The notes: generated by a model not told the origin, from the letters alone. 64,000 nucleotides of DNA from Tipula vernalis (GCA_958295665.1 OY282560.1:187535561-187599560), one strand, 5' to 3'. Counted from the stretch's first letter, positions 21,945 through 33,748 are shown. Made by a program: numbers and translations.

Positions 21945-24926
21945 ATCACGCTCAGTCTACGTTTCACACATAATAAGATTCAATAACATTTGATAGCCTA
22001 GGCGTCAGCAAACCTCCATTTGTGTCACAAACTGCATTTCTAATTTTAGTGTTGTTTATATTAACTCCGTCGAGTCAGTCGTTACTTTTAAAGACACGTA
22101 TCTAACTTCTTCGTCAGTCAGTACTTCGAAACCTTGGTTTTACCACAATAATGGCATCCTTCTCTTGATTGTTCGGTATACTTTGTTCAGTATATCTACA
22201 ACATATTGTAACATTATTAAAAATGGAATAACAAATTAAATTAATATTTCCTAGAAATATTATATAAATATAATTTAAACACCTCGGTTTCTAATTTAAT
22301 TTTTTTTTTTTAGAGTAACATTTGAACTTACGTACATATATACAATTCCAATTACATAACGCAGCCGGTATAAATTAAAACCAATAAAAATTAAATTAAA
22401 TTAAATTTACAGCATATTTGCTTACCTGTACAGGAATAAACGTTAACCCCGATTATCTCATTTAAACAGCGAAAAACGAAAAAAAAGCTCAACTTTAATT
22501 GGGTATACCCATTAATTTCTAAATTTCGGTAATTTTCCATTCGGCGAAGGCGTCGTCTCTCGAATAAAATAATCCCTATATTTTTTATAAATTTATTCAT
22601 ACGTAATAATATTTAAATCAGCATTCAAACCACGTTATTTTAATCATACTACGAGAAGTAACAGTAATACAAAATATAAAATAAAAAAACATTCTACAAA
22701 GTAAATTACAATAAATAAAAAAAAAATGAATTTGGTTTCATTTTCGTGTCGGTGCTTATGTGTAGGATTTTCTTTTCTCATACTTCACTTTACATGGTTT
22801 TCGTATAGTTTTCTGCACCACCATCCCCAATTTATTATATATACGGGGCATAAAGGATAAAGCAAAAACAAAAAGATTGGGCAGAACTTTTAATATGTTA
22901 CATGTGTGCTGAAATTAAATTACATACTTTTCATTCTGTTTTCCTTTTTTGTAAGAGTGCTTCCGAACGAAAATATTCGTTGTAATTACACTGATATATC
23001 GTAAATAAAAATAAATGTTTCATCCTCCCATTTTATTTTTATCCTAACTGCAAAAAAAAAAAAACGGAAACACGACAATAAGTTGTAGTATAATAATTTA
23101 GTTTTCATACATCTAGGAAAATAGGGGAAAAACATCACACCCAAAACTAATTGCGTTATTATTAATTAGCACACGGTTCTCTCTTGTAGACTATTTAATA
23201 ACCGTAATTTTGGTTTTAGTTCTAAATGCATAAGATATGATGGAAAAAATAATGTTTCGATATAATTTGTATTCTTTGGCGTGCGCTTTTGCAACAACAA
23301 AAAAAAACGCGACAAATGTAAATAATTATTATAATTATATAACAGTTTAGGACAAATTTGTATGATTGAACTGTCGAAGTCACGAATATGTGTTTTTGCT
23401 TAAGCCTTTATTGTACATACAAAATATGTGATATTAAAAAAGGCTTGTGTTATTTGTATTTTAATTATAAAAGTATATTAATGACCGTATAGGAATCTAG
23501 TATGTACAACAGATTAAAACATGTACATGCCAGACTCCACTCCCCGCCCCAAAGCGCAATATTATTTTGAATAAATGAAATTTATTCTATTTTGTTTGCG
23601 GTTAATTGATACTTAAAACACTTCAAATATGTATAACGAGAAAATAATTAAGGACGAGGAATTAATTACATCAGAATGATGATCGAATCCTTCTTGTATT
23701 TCAATGTTATTATAGTTCAGGTTAGGGGATTGCATTGTCGAAAAGTAAGATCTTATTAAATCGTATTTTATTTGCCGAGGAATTGGATTTGGAATTAGAA
23801 TTAATTTTTTGTCAAATAAAATAGCCATCGATTTCAATGTTTGGATTTCAATTGGTAGCATTTAGAATTTTTTTGTGGCGAAATAAATTTTTTCGCGAAT
23901 AAAATATTGATATGAGGGTTTGTTTACATTTTTAGCGTATTTTAACCCTCTGCACTCGAAGCTTTTTTCATTCATATTAAATATAACATGCTCTACTAAT
24001 GAATAACACTGATGTTACTACTGATGTTGCAACAGTATAATTATTTTAGGAAGAAAACAAACTTATACGTTCAAAAACTTGTATTAGTTTTCCTTCCTCA
24101 AGCGAGAAGTAACTGTTTTTTACAGTTACATAAAGATAGCTTTCCTGAACAGATTTAATTTGTAATTTGCTAATAGAATAAATTCCTATCTAATGTAAGC
24201 CCAGTATCACTGTTTGCAATGATCTGTGACACAATGATACCGTCGTCATTTATCAGCAAGAATTCGTTTACCGAATCGATTATGGATAGTAGCTACAATT
24301 TTAATATCATCAAGCAGGTGGGGAACTGCTTTGACACCAAGATTTCTCGACAAGTATCGATTACATTTAAGGTTCCTGTTCACTGAGTGGGTCAGTTATC
24401 GCATTATTTGTCGAAGTAGTCTCAGTGTGGCTGAGCGCCTATTAGTCTGCTCTACCAGAACGCGGTGGGAGTTAGTTTCGGTCGTCAGCCAAAGTACTGA
24501 CTCGACTCGAGGTTACTTAACCTGTAAATTCATAGGTCGCTTATTGACTAGGCTATGCCCCTCTTGCCTTCCCGAGATACTTACTTTGTTGTTGTCATTT
24601 TCGTAAACTTTCTCCCGCATTTTCATTTTGTAAGTTTTCTTTAAAAATTTCTACGAAATTTTATGTTTCAAATCGCTTGCTCGTCTCTTCTTTTCAAATT
24701 TTAAAATTATTTCGCAAAATGAAAAAAAAAAATCTTCATATTTTATTAAAATTTTAAAAATAGCCCCAAACACCCGCTGTTTTTTGCCGTGTTTACTATT
24801 ATTAATTTATTCTTATTTAAAAAAAATATTAAACACGAATTCAAATATTTTTGATCGTACTGTTTTTTATATACAGGTGTTTTTCCCTGTACGCAATTTT
24901 TCAAATGAGCTTGTCAGTCGAGGCTT
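21945..24926. other. Long unassigned AT-rich stretch
   Basis: The first 250 bp may be more of the LINE, but no motif is certain. Beyond that there are only short low-complexity frames, poly-A and poly-T runs, and TTAAATTAAATTAAATT near 22392. The 91-codon frame at 24331-24606 is less AT-biased but has no recognisable domain. No tRNA or other RNA gene was recognised. Confidence 0.4.
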
Positions 24927-25566
24927 AAGGCATTGCCACATGCACAAACGGCAAACCGGCATTTCAAACCGTCAAATCCAATTATTGACAAAATTGTTTG
25001 ATTTTCTATATCAAAATTATTAAAAAATAGTTCGAATGTATAAGTTCTACCTTCTTCGTAGAAAACTTTATTAAAATTGATTTACGCCCCTATTCCCTTA
25101 GTCGTGTCACTTGTCACTTGTACCGACAATCAAATTTTGATATTCTCTTAGTCGATCGATGCGACAATTGTCGTTTGAAGTGACAGATATAGTTTTACGT
25201 CGCATTCTCTTATATTATCACTTCGATCGACTAAGAGAATACCAATTTAAAGTTGAAGTGACACGACAATTGTCACGTCGAATGAAGTGACACGACCAAG
25301 GGAATAGGGGTATTAATTTCATTTAAATAACCCCAATGTTATATTTTGACGGACGGATTTTTGCTTGGCGGCCGACAAAACATAAAATTGGGGTTTTTTG
25401 AATGAAATTAAATTCATTTTAATAAAATTTTCTTAGATTAAGGTGAAACTTATAGATTTGAACTATTTAATAATAATTTTCATTTTGCAAAGTGAAGCAA
25501 CTTAACCATAAATTGGGTTTGACGGTTTTAAATGCCGGTTTTCCGTTTTGCATGTGGCAATGCCTT
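24927..25566. repeat. Foldback element interrupted by a second foldback
   Basis: The left end AAGGCATTGCCACATGCA is matched inverted at the right end (TGCATGTGGCAATGCCTT). The arms continue through AAACCGGCATTT-like, TAGTTCGAATGTATAAGTT-like and AACTTTATTAAAATTGATTT-like blocks for about 160 bp. The innermost part also pairs: TTTCATTTAAATAACCCCAAT at about 25318 with ATTGGGGTTTTTTGAATGAA at about 25388. Without the insert at 25087-25310 the element would be about 416 bp and almost wholly palindromic. There is no coding capacity. Confidence 0.82.
25087..25310. repeat. Foldback element nested in the left arm of another
   Basis: CCCCTATTCCCTTAGTCGTG at the left is matched by the complement CCCCTATTCCCTTGGTCGTG at the right, with one change in the first 26 bp. 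The arms pair on through TATTCTCTTAGTCGATCGA to give about 95 bp each side. It interrupts the left arm of the 24927-25566 element, so it is the younger insertion. Its end core resembles those at 3520 and 6164. Confidence 0.85.
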
Positions 25567-25744
25567 TATTCTGTGCCAAATTTTCTGTGCTCTTTTTTCA
25601 TTAACGATTTTTTTGTGGTCATCCACATGACAACATCACTTTGACTAAGTAGGCATTATTCTTGTGTTCATCATTCTAGCGTATGTTTTTTTCTGCTTAC
25701 CAAAATAACTACATCTATTTGGACATTTCCGCGGTCGGACGTGT

Positions 25745-25855
25745 TAAATCGCTTTGAAAAATCTAAAAAAAATTCTTGAATACTCTTGAATCCTTCTACA
25801 ATGAGAATCCACAATTATTTAAGTACACAAGTTATTATATTTTTTACAATAAACC
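25745..25855 (+). repeat. Dispersed repeat fragment (partner at 14172)
   Basis: Inverted relative to 14172-14290, with TTAAATCGCTTTGAAAAATC, ACTCTTGAATCCTTCT and TTATTATATTTTTTACAAT in common. Similarity ends at about 25853, seven to nine bases before the TGTCATG start of the candidate LTR. This fits a retroelement inserting into an older repeat. Confidence 0.7.
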
Positions 25856-25861
25856 GCTATC

Positions 25862-25990
25862 TGTCATGGGATGCCATGAACTTATAACTAATACTTACAA
25901 ATATATACTTACAGCTGTAAAACATAAATGCCAATAAAGCAGTCTCAGACCTACCATTGAACCTACAACACGTGTTCTCACTTACTAACA
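25862..25990 (+). repeat. Candidate 5' LTR, about 129 bp
   Basis: It begins TGTCATGGG and ends CTTACTAACA, so it has TG...CA ends. It contains an AATAAA-type signal (CCAATAAAGCAG near 25932) and stops five bases before the primer-binding site. It could extend to 25995. No second copy was found to confirm it. Confidence 0.5.
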
Positions 25991-25995
25991 TTACA

Positions 25996-26010
25996 TGGTG
26001 CCGAAACCCG
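25996..26010 (+). promoter_or_regulatory. Primer-binding site complementary to tRNA-Phe
   Basis: TGGTGCCGAAACCCG is the exact complement of the 3' end CGGGTTTCGGCACCA of eukaryotic tRNA-Phe including CCA (recalled from standard tRNA-Phe sequences). It lies directly after the candidate LTR, where a retroelement primer site belongs. Confidence 0.75.
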
Positions 26011-26064
26011 TTTAATAAAATTATTTAATTATTAACAGATAAAATAATTCGTTTAATAATGATA

Positions 26065-26235
26065 ATAAAAAAAAAACCGTAAGAAAATACTTCCGGTGAA
26101 AGTTGTGCTAAAAAAAAAAAAAAAAAGACCATCGCATCGGTAAATTTCATAAAAAAAAAAAGATAGGTTAATGTGAGAAAAAGGCAAATAGTGAGAAAGA
26201 GCATATAAAAAAAAAAAAAAAAAAAAAAAAGAAGC
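26065..26235 (+). repeat. A-rich leader with several poly-A runs
   Basis: Several A runs of about 10 to over 20 bases are separated by short mixed sequence between the primer site and gag. They produce an artificial Phe-rich minus-strand frame. The runs are prone to slippage and sequencing error. Confidence 0.8.
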
Positions 26236-26476
26236 CTCTCACAGGTAACTATGCGAAATTTATGATATACATATAGTAAAAGGAATAGAAATCTATAGAA
26301 AATAAACATAAATACGCATAGAGGACAAAAAATAAAATACATAAGTATGTGATATAGTAATTCGTATTCAAAATAGTAAAAATATCTACAATTTTCCTGA
26401 ATTTTTTTTGGCCCTGAAGTGAATAATTCGGAAATAGTACATTCAATTCTAGTAAATAACTATAATAAACAGCAAA

Positions 26477-26683
26477 ATGGGATCACTTAAGCCGCCAAAG
26501 CCATTATTAATAAATAGTGACATAGATATGGCACGTGAGTGTAGTGAATGGATAGACAAATACGAGTGTTATACCATAGCCGCGAAGGTGAACACTGAAT
26601 CAGCCGATATAAGATTAGCGAATTTCAAAACGGTAATCGGACGTGAAGCAATAAGATTAATAAATAATTTGGGATTAACATGA
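26477..26683 (+). pseudogene. gag N-terminal remnant
   Basis: The 68-codon frame includes ECSEWIDKYECYTIAAKV and FKTVIGREAIRLINNLG. This corresponds to the WxxxxxxFExYxxAxG and IGxEAxxIxN pattern at the start of Mag-type gag proteins. Its stop overlaps the next start (ATGA at 26680). The capsid region that should follow is missing, since the next frame begins at the zinc-knuckle region. Confidence 0.6.
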
Positions 26684-27423
26684 ATAAAATCAACAAAGAA
26701 TTCAAGTGCAGACGGTGCAATACGACGCACGGACCTAAAAGTTGCCCGACATATAAAAAGAAGTGCTTAAAGTGCGGTGGCACAGGACATTTTAGTATCG
26801 TGTGTAGCTCACATAATAATAGAAAAGAAAGTGATTCAAAAAGTGAGTCGAATTATAAAAAATCTCACGAAAAAAACAGAAGTCAAAAGAATAAAAAAGT
26901 TAACGTCATCGAAGGTGATAGTAGTGACAATGAAACAGAATCAACGGGTGACGAGATGCGCTTTAAATTCATTGGAATGATCACCATAATAAATTCAATA
27001 AGTGAAGAAAAGTGGACAGAAAAAATGCGTGTCGGTAAATACGAGCTTAAAATAAGACTAGATACTGGCGCATTTTGCAATGTAATTTCAAGTAAAACGG
27101 CAAGAGCAATCGATGCAGTCATTAAGGCAAGCGAAATTAAAAAAATTAAATCTTATGACGGCGGCCTAATAAAAGTGATCGGACAAACTGAATTAAAGTG
27201 TCGTACCTTACGAAAAGAAAAAAATATCGAGGGATTAGTGATATTTGTGGTAGTAAAAGAGGACTTACAGACAATCCTAGGCGGCGAAGACTGCGAAAAT
27301 TTGGGATTTGTGAAAAGAGTAAATCAGATTGGGTGCTGCAAAAATTTTGATTATGATATGGATTTCATAGATAACCCAAAGTTCAAAATAATACCAGAAA
27401 AAAAAAATACCTTACGCAATTGA
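26680..27423 (+). pseudogene. gag nucleocapsid and aspartic protease region
   Basis: The 247-codon frame starts with a Cys cluster (C10, C13, C22) and a CCHC knuckle, CLKCGGTGHFSIVC, at residues 29-42, which binds nucleic acid. A lysine- and serine-rich linker follows. At residues 124-141 IRLDTGAFCNVISSKTA is the retropepsin active site with the D-T-G-A triad at 128-131 intact. The frame ends near FKIIPEKKNTLRN, just before RT sequence that lies in another frame (IEEKVRQEIQKMIKLGVIES, from about 27419). Confidence 0.82.
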
Positions 27424-28049
27424 AGAAAAGGTGAGACAAGAGATACAAAAGATGATAAAACTTGGTGTCATCGAAAGCGTCAGCGAGCCAACACAAAACA
27501 GCAGTAAGCCCTATGTTGATCGTAAACAAGGGAAAAATTCGTGTATGCATGGACCCAACGGAATTAAACAAAATTATTATTAAGAGGCGTATATATCCAA
27601 TGAAAACAGTCGAAGAAGTTGCAGCTAAAACACGGGGCAGCAAATTTTTCACAAAATTGGACTGTGAAAAAGGATTCTGGCAAATAAAAGTGACAGAACG
27701 CACTTCGAAATACCTAACATTTTCAACGCCATGGGGCAGATTTAAATATCTACGTATGCCATTCGGTATATCATCAGCACCAGAAGTATTCGGTGAAGTT
27801 ATGAACAGAACTCTAGAGGGAATAGCTAGACGCGAAGTGGTAATGTATAACATTTTCATTCACGCGCCAACATTAAAGGAGTTGCGTGAAACCACAAAAA
27901 CGGTCACTGGACGATTAACAGAAGCGGGATTCACACTAAATAAAGAAAAGTGTGAGTACGAAAGATCGTCAGTAAAATTCTTGGGTCATATCTTCACAAA
28001 AAGGGATATGAAGCGGATAAAGATAAAGTCAGGGCAATCGACCAATTAA
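27419..28049 (+). pseudogene. Reverse transcriptase lacking the YxDD box
   Basis: The main frame from 27462 (195 codons) has IRVCMDPTELNKIIIKRRIY, TKLDCEKGFWQIKV (motif A aspartate at residue 67), YLTFSTPWGRFKYLRMPFGI and AGFTLNKEKCEYERSSVKFL. These are successive blocks of a Ty3/gypsy RT. Where YMDD or YVDD should stand, the frame reads VVMYNIFIHAP (tyrosine codon at 27846), so both active-site aspartates are gone, probably by a small in-frame deletion. A frameshift near 28000 leads into the connection domain. Confidence 0.88.
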
Positions 28050-28560
28050 AAACGCCGACATGTGTTAAAGAATTGCTGAGAATATTGGGCATGGTAAATT
28101 ACCTTGGCAAATTTATCAGCAACCTGTCAGAATTAACAGAACCATTGCGGAAATTGCTACATAAAGAAGCAGCTTGGTGTTGGGAAACAGAGCACACCAA
28201 GGCGTTCGAAAAAATAAAAAAAGTAATAACAAACACACCGGCACTAGTGTATTACGACGTAAATGAGCCGGTAAAGCTATCAGTAGACGCGAGCAGTAAG
28301 TCTATGGGCGATGTCAAAAATTTCATTAGTACGTATACGGAAAAGAATTAAGCGTTGAAACGGATCACAAACCTTTGGAGACGATCTTCTTAAATCCCAT
28401 ACAAAACGCACCATTGAGATTACAACGTATAATAGTCGACATATACAATATTCGCCAAAGATAAAGTATATCAAAGGAACAGTGATACCAATAGCAGATG
28501 CATTAAGGAGGGACTGCGAGATCGACGAATACGAAAGTGATGAGACTTGCGCTATAAATT
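28019..28560 (+). pseudogene. RT connection and truncated RNase H
   Basis: ADKDKVRAIDQLKTPTCVKE and LLRILGMVNYLGKFISNLSE are the thumb and connection region. VKLSVDASSKSMG is the first RNase H block (DASxxxxG). The frame then jumps to YVYGKELSVETDHKPLETIF (about 28331-28390) and LQRIIVDIYNI. Those blocks follow only after a segment of some 40-50 residues, including the catalytic glutamate, that is absent. KYIKGTVIPIADALRRD (about 28467) is the usual end of the domain. Confidence 0.8.
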
Positions 28561-28779
28561 TAATTCACGCAATTGGTGAAGACCTACGTGACAGATTGAC
28601 AAGGGAAAACGGCAGCTGATGTTGAGCTACAGACATTAAAGATAGCAATCATGGGCAAATGACCAGCTGAAGAGGACAAAGTACCAAAGATGATCAGGGC
28701 GTATGCGCCTTACATACAGGAAATCACATACGAAGAGGGATTACTGCTGAAGGGTAATAAAATAATCGTACAAAATCGA

Positions 28780-29475
28780 TGATTCAATTAATAATGACTG
28801 AGGCACATGCGGGCCACAACCATTTCTACAACATTGAGCAGACTACGACAAACATTGTTTTGGAACGGACTAAGCGTTGATGCAAAAAACTACGTAGGGC
28901 GATGTGCAATTTGTCAACAGACCCAAAGGGCGAATACAAAGGAGCCATTATTATTGCGAGAGATACCTGAATACCCATTCTAACTGGTATCTACGGACAT
29001 ATTCAAGTTCAAAGGGGACGAGTACATACTCTTGGCGGACCACTACTCCGGATTTTCTGATTTCAGAAAATTAAAATCATCAACGTCGGCAGAGGTAATA
29101 TTACTACTAAGCCAGTGGTTCTCAGTCCATGGAATACCCGAAATATTGGAATCGGACGGTGGACCACAATACACGAGCATACCATTTAGGGCGTTCGAGT
29201 CAAAATGGCAATTCAAACATCGAATATCGTCACCACATTATCCTCGGTCAAACGGATTTGCGGGAAGAAATGTTCAAACGATAAAAGGAATATTAAAGCG
29301 CTGCTGGAAAGACGGAACCGATCCATACTTAGCAATGCTATTACTTCGCAATACTTCACGCAACGAAACATTGGGATCATCGGTTCAGCGATTATTCAGC
29401 CGTCAAACGCGAACAATTTTGTCGACAAATATAATAAACTTAAAGCCAAAAATCATCAACGGTGTCACTGAATAA
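28780..29475 (+). pseudogene. Integrase with catalytic Glu changed to Gly
   Basis: RQTLFWNGLSVDAKNYVGRC and AICQQTQ (about 28848-28925) cover the Cys pair of the zinc-binding domain. After an in-frame TAA at 28981 the core reads LVSTDIFKFKGDEYILLADH with the first aspartate at 28996, then ILESDGGPQYTS with the second at 29155. SNGFAGRNVQTIKGILKRCW follows. The glycine codon GGA at 29263 sits exactly 36 codons after the second aspartate, the D-X35-E position, so the catalytic glutamate has been lost, probably by a GAA to GGA change. Confidence 0.88.
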
Positions 29476-29484
29476 CTTTGAGAA

Positions 29485-29721
29485 TTGAGGACGAATCAAA
29501 AACGTTATGCGGATCGTGTAGCAACACCTCGATTATCATTTAAAAGGGGCGAAAATGTCAGAATGAAAACAAATCATCGCGAGTGGAAACCAGCGAAGGT
29601 AGTCGAAATCACTGAAAATCCAAGATCGGTGAAACGCCGGATAGTAGAAAATATCGAAGAAACAACATTCACCTTCACACAACAAAAGCGAAGATACCGT
29701 TACCTATTTCACCATCGATAG
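29485..29721 (+). pseudogene. Integrase C-terminal tail
   Basis: The 78-codon basic frame contains LRTNQKRYADRVATPRLSFK, then RGENVRMKTNHREWKPAKVV. This matches the Ty3/gypsy integrase tail (QxxYxxR, GDxVxVR, WxPAxV pattern). It continues from the integrase core after a stop. Confidence 0.7.
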
Positions 29722-29923
29722 AATTCGTAATGTGCACCCTAATATTGAATAAAAACCTGCCAAAAAAAGTATAATTATTTATGACCACTTGAAAATGCAT
29801 AATTTCAACGAGAGGAAAATATAGGATTTTATGAAAAATACACCGTAAGTAGAACATTTTCACTGCAAAAGTGCCACTACGAAAAATTAAAAACATGTTT
29901 TTGACATTTCACATTAAGTGGTG

Positions 29924-30281
29924 TGGTGCGAGTGATAAACGATTAAATTTAATTTTTTTTTTATATGGGTTTTCTTAGTGACTAATACACCTAAAGGTTG
30001 ATATTATATGTAACTGCGTGTCAGCAAAACAAACAGGCGTTCTAAAGAGAATTTTAGCAGGTTTGAATTTGAACTAAATTTTCCCGCCGGTCACACTGAG
30101 ACGTTTTTGTCCGGTTGATCAATTTGTGCCGCTGTTGATCAGGAACTATTTGGCAGAGACCATAACTGTACTAAGTTTTTTTTAGAGAGGGGAGCCAGGC
30201 CCTGCCCCTTTTCCGTTTTTCGGGAATTCCCAAATGAAATTTCGCTTGGAACGAAATCGTTCGACTAGTGCGACCGCGGAC
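29924..30281 (-). repeat. Dispersed repeat, longer partner of 13643
   Basis: See 13643-13848. Both ends are shared, and this copy has an extra segment from about 29998 to 30160. That segment is either an insertion here or material deleted from the other copy. GGGAGCCAGGCCCTGCCCC gives it unusually high GC for this window. Confidence 0.75.
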
Positions 30282-33200
30282 AGTTAAATTGAGTTGTATT
30301 TTTCATGAAATTAAGGCGTGTGTGTCATCACTATAAATATTTTAATACGATAAGATAAACGTTTATTTTTAAGCTTCACTGGAAATTTATGATTTATGAT
30401 TATGGTTTGATAACCAAAATTATGGTTATTTTCATAAATTTTTTAATTGGCTTAATATTTATTCAACTACACAAGTCTTATCTCGATAATTACTACAACT
30501 GAGTTTAATATATTAGTAGTTGTTATTCAATATAACTGTTGTTTGGGTTGAGGGTTCACAAAATGCTAGAGAAAACTTGAAGGGATAGTCTTCCAGCTTT
30601 CCAGCGTCTATAAAAACGGCAGTCACAGAAGTGACATTTTTGATTACAGATTAGCGTTACGATTCGATTTTTCAATATTATTATAAGTGAAATTCTAAAT
30701 TCTTTTTATGTATACATCAGTACTTAGTTGTTGTTAATTACTATTTAGTTATTAATGCTGATATGTTTCAACATAATAACTTAATTTTACGTCAAATCAT
30801 TAAGATTAAAGCTATGGAATCGAAAATAATAAAACGACATAAAATTACCGGTAATTATTAGGGACGATTATTTTGTATGGTGTATTAGCTAATTGTTGAC
30901 ATTATTATTTCATCCAATAAAATTCTTCGAAGTTTAATTAAATTACTTTATTGTTTTATAATGTTAATGAAATGTCAAGATCAGATGAATGATGAGTGAC
31001 AACAAGAAAAAAAGTTTTGAATTTGAGAACAGGTGAATTCAATTACTTTATCGCACATTTTGCATGATTAATATTAATTACATATTGTAGAGTGAATTTC
31101 TTTTATGATACAGCCCTGCCTAATATACGATTATCTAATTGGATTCTTGTATTTTGTGTTTTATATAATTTTTCAGACGATATATTTTCGTGATAACACA
31201 AATTTATTAGTGTATGATAAATTGAAACGAATTTCAACATGAAAAACGCTACATACACACGTTTTACTGTATATTTATAATACATTCTGGTCTAGATGAT
31301 CTATACGAAATTTTGATTTAATAATATTTCGAAATTTATTTATATGAGTATTTATATTAAAACCAGATATAAAAATTGTATACATATTTACTCATAGGTA
31401 AGTCATAAATTAGGTTATATCAATGTTGCTTTAGGCTAATAGGACCCGATGGTAATAAATATAATGTGATACATTCAGCTATACGTATATAAAATACTGT
31501 ATCGAGAAAATCCTTTTTTAAGAATCGCTTTATGTACAAGGTTATAATGCGATACATTCACCGAATCATTTCAATACTTCTAAAAGTTTCTGTATGTGTG
31601 TGTAAGGTATACAATATACATATGAGTGGATAACAAACCTCAAAATCCCCAACCATTTAAATTTCATAAATTTAATCCAATTTAGATTTTCTGTAAAAGC
31701 TAATAATTTTTTTTTGTTTTTTGGTGTACGAGTTCTGGTTTTGGGATAGGTCAATTCACCTCTAAGAAAAGATTTCAATGTTTTTATTTCATTATTCTTT
31801 TTTTGATATTTTACATCCCAAAAGAAATATGTCTATGTATACAAAAATAGAAAAAAGATGATACACACATACGTGCAGAATACTGACAACACAGCAACAA
31901 CAGCTACTTATTTCAATTTATTTAAATTGACGGGAGTCGTTAAATTGATTGAATTGTATCGTCATTATTATTTTTCTGCCCTATTTTTTTTTTTTTTTTT
32001 TTGTGAATTTACCCCAATATTATTTTTCTCCGGAAATCGGAAATGAGTCGTTCAATCTTTCAATATTATATATGTATGTATGTATATAAACAAGCGAAAG
32101 AAGGATGGGACCCTTCAAAATATGTACGGCTGTATTAATCCTTTTTTTCTTACTACACATGTATATGTACAAACCTTCTGCGCAAGCAGAGCACAAAATC
32201 AATGTCATATTGCCGTATACAAATTTTTGTTGCGTGAATCAAAAACCAAACGAAAACAAAAATATTTTGCCAGCACTCACTCCTATAAATAGGTAATCTT
32301 AGCATTTTTCTGTATACAAAGTAGATTTAGCAAAAAATAAAAATCTTTAAATTGACATGAAACACAAGAAAAACCACTTAATTATTTCGAAGAAACTGTC
32401 GTCGACACTCTTGTATATATCCGACTTATATAGATATGGATCGGAGATAATAAAATCCGCACCTGCCTTTTCTCATTTAAAGTTCATATACGCAACATAT
32501 TCATTCGCGTCTCACGTCACCCTTCATACATTTGCAATACGGAACAGCATGATGATGTTGATGATGATTGCAGCACTACACATTTGCGTTGGGATTTAAA
32601 TTAATCAATTCAATTTTTTGTTTGTTTGCATTTGTGTTTGTGTGTGTTTGTCAGTGTGTGTATGAGACATGCACACAGTAAGTAACATGTACAACATATA
32701 CATAAATCCTTCCTGGATTTTCATGAAAATTAATTTTACAATTTTCTATTTACTTAATTGAATTTGTAGCTATGTTTATACTTTTGTTAATTTAAGTAAT
32801 GCACATTTACGATTTGGTTAGCTATATAATAAACGTGGTGTTTTTATTGATAATCAATTCAAGTATGGTTACTGCAAACCACAAGTAAAATGTTTAATTG
32901 TTTTGTTTATGTATGTATAATGTAATTAGCGATACAAATTATAAATGTGAATGTAACATAAATAGTAATTATCATTTTTTTTATCTAATTATCTAATTCA
33001 GATGAATCATTTTTTACAAGAACACGAAATGTGACAATTTGTAGTAATATTTATGATTGTAGTATAAGGAATGACGTAAGAAATTCTGAAATGAAATTCT
33101 TGAACTTCGCATCATCCCAGTTAATTTTTAAATATTTTTAATTAATTTTACGGTGTATTAAAATGCGATTAATCATAAGTTATTTATTCGAACTTAACAT

Positions 33201-33748
33201 CGGATTAGTTAAGCAATTTGTACATCTAATCCTGATGATTATGTTAACTCCAATTGTATTGTAGATTAAACTATTTGTTAAATAAACTAATGATTTTTTT
33301 TCTAGAATCTCGCTTAGATCTCAACCAATTCGGACATTTAAGGTGTCGATCGCACGAGCCCGATAAGATCTAACGAATAAAAAATATAATGGGTAATAAA
33401 TGTATCACTCGGAGTAAATTGAACCGTCAACTCTCAAAAATAAACGATTTATTTCGAGTGTTCGGTTGCTTGGCAAATGCAACGTTTAGAGATTTGAAAA
33501 ATAGAGAAAGCACAACAGACCACCGCTACAATACAACGCAGAGAAAGGGGTAGTTCAAGAGAACATAAAAAATATTTCATTAAAATCACTTTTACCTTTC
33601 GAACAAATAAACTTAGCGAAACGTGACACATAAGACCATGTTGGCAAACGAGTCCAACCACTATCAATAACAACAGGAAATCAGTAGACTCGAGATCTTA
33701 ACATTTTCTTTTGAGGTATTGGTCGAACGATTACGATGAGATTTATTA
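30282..33748. other. Long unassigned AT-rich stretch
   Basis: No coding motif, RNA gene or element end was recognised in about 3.4 kb. TATGTATGTATGTATATA at about 32070, a 20-base T run near 31985 and TTTGTGTTTGTGTGTGTTTG near 32630 are simple-sequence strings. Confidence 0.45.

Larger units (their letters stand above)
25862..29740 (+). mobile_element. Ty3/gypsy (Mag-like) retroelement, decayed, one LTR seen
   Basis: In order on the plus strand there is a short candidate LTR, a primer-binding site, an A-rich leader, a shortened gag, protease, reverse transcriptase, a truncated RNase H and integrase with a basic tail. Protease-RT-RNase H-integrase is the Ty3/gypsy order. The gag start and its two Cys motifs suggest the Mag lineage. 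No second LTR is visible downstream, so the 3' end is lost or unrecognised. There are at least three frame changes and several stops. RT and integrase both lack catalytic residues. Confidence 0.85.

Noticed and set aside
26025..26342. Phe-rich 105-codon minus-strand frame
   Set aside because: It is the complement of A-rich runs in the retroelement leader.
27383..27859. 158-codon minus-strand frame
   Set aside because: It lies opposite the reverse transcriptase, which has family motifs in the plus frame. The minus frame has none.
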